From: JAATFS01 sp037145635
GTDB lineage: Bacteria > Pseudomonadota > Gammaproteobacteria > Xanthomonadales > Xanthomonadaceae
Length of the DNA stretch: 64,000 nucleotides
Direction of reading: 5' to 3'
NCBI GenBank assembly: GCA_037145635.1
Contig: JBBCXB010000007.1
Location: 143,976-207,975 of the forward strand
Shown here: in pieces, positions 62,707 through 64,000 of the stretch
Position numbering within the stretch: the stretch's first letter is position 1
Layout: every line of letters starts with the position of its first letter
The notes under the pieces: generated by a model
The model's database searches: none
Told to the model about the DNA's origin: nothing
The model's input: the letters and a program-made list of their open reading frames with translations, nothing else
Program-made: the position numbers and the translations under genes

Positions 62707-63135
62707 GCGCCCTGACGGCCCGGCGCAGCCGCGGGCAGGCCTCGTGCGCATCTTGGCCACGGTGGGCTGGGCCACGCCCAGGCGCGCAGCGATATCGACC
62801 GGCCGCAGCTCACCGCCATCGCCCAGCAGATCCGAGATCCCTGCCCGCGATCGCCCGGCCCCTGCCCCGGCTCTGCCCAGGCAGGCAGTGGACGGGGCGG
62901 CGACCGGCCGGCGGAGGGCCGGCCCGCGCACCCTTGCCATGCCTCGGCGCTGATCCCTCCGCTACTCAAGCGAGGCCTGACCGAGCATCGCGTCACCGCC
63001 ATCCACCGGCGCGGAAGAACGCGGGCACGAAAGACGGCTTGCCGGCCCTCCTGGATCCCGGTCCATGCCCGGTTCACGGCCCCGCGCATATGGTCCGGTG
63101 TCAGGCACCCGTCCGTGTCGTCATTGAGGTTCGCC
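62707..63135. other. Intergenic with a regulator gene fragment
   Basis: About 430 bases between putA and the lyase gene. It holds a remnant of an mntR-like gene at 62749-62838 on the minus strand and a partial palindrome GGTGTCAGGCACC at 63097-63109. No intact gene is seen. Confidence 0.5.
62749..62838 (-). pseudogene. Remnant of an mntR-like (DtxR family) regulator
   Basis: On the minus strand, 30 codons read ISDLLGDGGEL followed by RPVDIAARLGVAQPTVAKM. From memory of the family this matches the helix-turn-helix of E. coli MntR (ISDLI ... VDMAARLGVSQPTVAKM) nearly residue for residue. Sequence on both sides loses all similarity: upstream is Arg/Gly-rich, downstream runs toward the putA stop. 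No start codon, wing, metal-binding or dimerisation region remains, so this is a truncated relic. Confidence 0.7.
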
Positions 63136-64000
63136 ATGCGCCGCCTGCCGGTCGTGCTCTCGCGTTTCGTGGTCAGCGGGCTTTTGCTGCTGCAATGTGC
63201 CCCTGCCGGGGCGGTGGAGCGGCTCTGGCCGACCCCGGAACAATGGCGGCAGCTGCACGACGCAGGCACCCACGACCCGGAGTGGCGACGGATCGAGACC
63301 GCGCAGCTGCGCCTGGCCGCCACCGCACGGCAGGAGGGCGCGCATCCGCTGGCCACCCTCAGCAGCGGCGGCCGGCTGCGGGGCGACCCGGTCAAGGCGG
63401 ATACCGAGGCCAGCCTGGGCGACATGCCGCGGATCCAGGCGCTGGCGCTCGCCTACGCCCTGCGCGGCGACCTTGCCGATGCACGCGCGGCGGGCGACCG
63501 ACTGGCGCAGTGGGCCGAGGTGAACCGGCCGAGCGGCAGTCCCATCGACGAGACCGGGCTGGAACCGGCGATCTATGCCTATCGCATCGTGCGTGCGGTG
63601 CTGCCGGACGCACAGCGCGCCGCGATCGATACCTGGATGCGGCACATCGCCGAGGCCGAGATCGGCTCGCGCGATCTCAAACGCAAGACCGCCACCAACA
63701 ACTGGCACAGCCATCGGCTGAAGACCGTGGGCATGATCGGTGCGGCCCTGGAAGATGCCAGGCTGCTCGCCTACGTCAGGGACGGGTTCCGCCAGCAGGT
63801 GGCCGACAACCTGTTGCCTGACGGGCGCAGCATTGATTTCATCGAGCGCGACGCGCTTTCGTACCACGTATACGACCTGCGCCCGCTGGTGACGCTGTCG
63901 CTGGTGTTTGCCGAGCGCGGGGAGGACCTGTACCACTGGCGTTCGCCGACGGGCGGCTCGCTGTCGCGCAGCGTCGCGTGGCTACTGCCGTATGTGCGAG
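63136..64000 (+). CDS. Alginate lyase-like secreted protein, 5' part
   Basis: A reading frame open from the ATG at 63136 (GAGG upstream) to the window end, at least 288 residues. A signal peptide (VVSGLLLLQCAPAGAVE) is followed by a helical toroid typical of the alginate lyase/heparinase superfamily. Segments include MPRIQALALAYALRGD, PIDETGLEPAIYAYRIV, KRKTATNNWHSHRLKTVGMIGAAL (candidate catalytic Asn/His region) and SIDFIERDALSYHVYDLRPL. It probably cleaves or modifies a uronic-acid-containing polysaccharide; the precise lyase family cannot be fixed from the part seen. Confidence 0.85.
   Translation, partial: MRRLPVVLSRFVVSGLLLLQCAPAGAVERLWPTPEQWRQLHDAGTHDPEWRRIETAQLRLAATARQEGAHPLATLSSGGRLRGDPVKADTEASLGDMPRIQALALAYALRGDLADARAAGDRLAQWAEVNRPSGSPIDETGLEPAIYAYRIVRAVLPDAQRAAIDTWMRHIAEAEIGSRDLKRKTATNNWHSHRLKTVGMIGAALEDARLLAYVRDGFRQQVADNLLPDGRSIDFIERDALSYHVYDLRPLVTLSLVFAERGEDLYHWRSPTGGSLSRSVAWLLPYVR

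Noticed and set aside
63097..63109. GGTGTCAGGCACC palindrome considered as part of a REP/RAYT element
   Set aside because: A single partial palindrome without a transposase or second copy in the window.

Overview
The window is a stretch of a very GC-rich (about 70%) gammaproteobacterial chromosome, most likely Xanthomonadaceae (Lysobacteraceae). The main reasons are a type IV secretion effector carrying the Xanthomonadales XVIPCD signal, several small secreted proteins of the kind seen in that family, an aa3-type cytochrome oxidase cluster in the order usual for Pseudomonas/Xanthomonas relatives, and GGGAAT-rich intergenic elements. This is inferred from gene content; no rRNA or marker comparison was possible. 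I see no tRNA, rRNA, CRISPR array, prophage or complete insertion sequence.

Layout. 0.3-4.7 kb (all minus): a degenerate-looking RsuA/RluF-type pseudouridine synthase, a lipoprotein, a LysM protein, queF and a secreted M20 amidohydrolase. 4.9-12.8 kb (plus): an MdtABC-like RND efflux operon with one adaptor and two permeases and no outer-membrane channel. 12.9-18.1 kb (minus): an HglS/YdcJ-like 2-oxoadipate dioxygenase, small secreted proteins including two EF-hand proteins, a HAD hydrolase and a membrane protein.

18.2-33.2 kb is a cell-wall-centred region. It holds a VanX-type D-Ala-D-Ala dipeptidase, an antibacterial type IV effector (lysozyme-like N-terminus, PG_binding_1, XVIPCD) with an LprI-like lipoprotein as probable immunity protein, then a minus-strand group (TonB-dependent receptor, serine beta-lactamase-like hydrolase, lipoprotein amidase). 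Divergent from these is a plus-strand operon: NlpC/P60 dipeptidyl-peptidase, L-Ala-D/L-Glu epimerase, RpiR regulator, L,D-transpeptidase-like protein and APC permease. Together they read as muropeptide capture, breakdown and use. An AT-rich dyad between the two arms is a candidate RpiR site.

33.2-43.0 kb: small membrane and hypothetical proteins, a PQQ-type aldose dehydrogenase, a cytoplasmic GH3 beta-glucosidase with a LacI-type operator, an ATP-grasp/alpha-E pair, folB and tsaD. 43.1-50.4 kb (plus): rpsU, yqeY, a YihY/BrkB membrane protein and dnaG (macromolecular-synthesis group), then a bile-acid-symporter-family transporter and a thioredoxin-fold lipoprotein.

50.6-59.3 kb: the cytochrome c oxidase cluster on the minus strand (DUF2244, ctaC, ctaD, a 59-codon assembly ORF, ctaG, ctaE, SURF1, SCO-like, ctaA, ctaB) with one DUF2909 gene facing the other way. 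59.5-64 kb (plus): putA without the DNA-binding domain, a broken remnant of an mntR-like regulator, and the 5' part of an alginate-lyase-like secreted protein that runs off the window.
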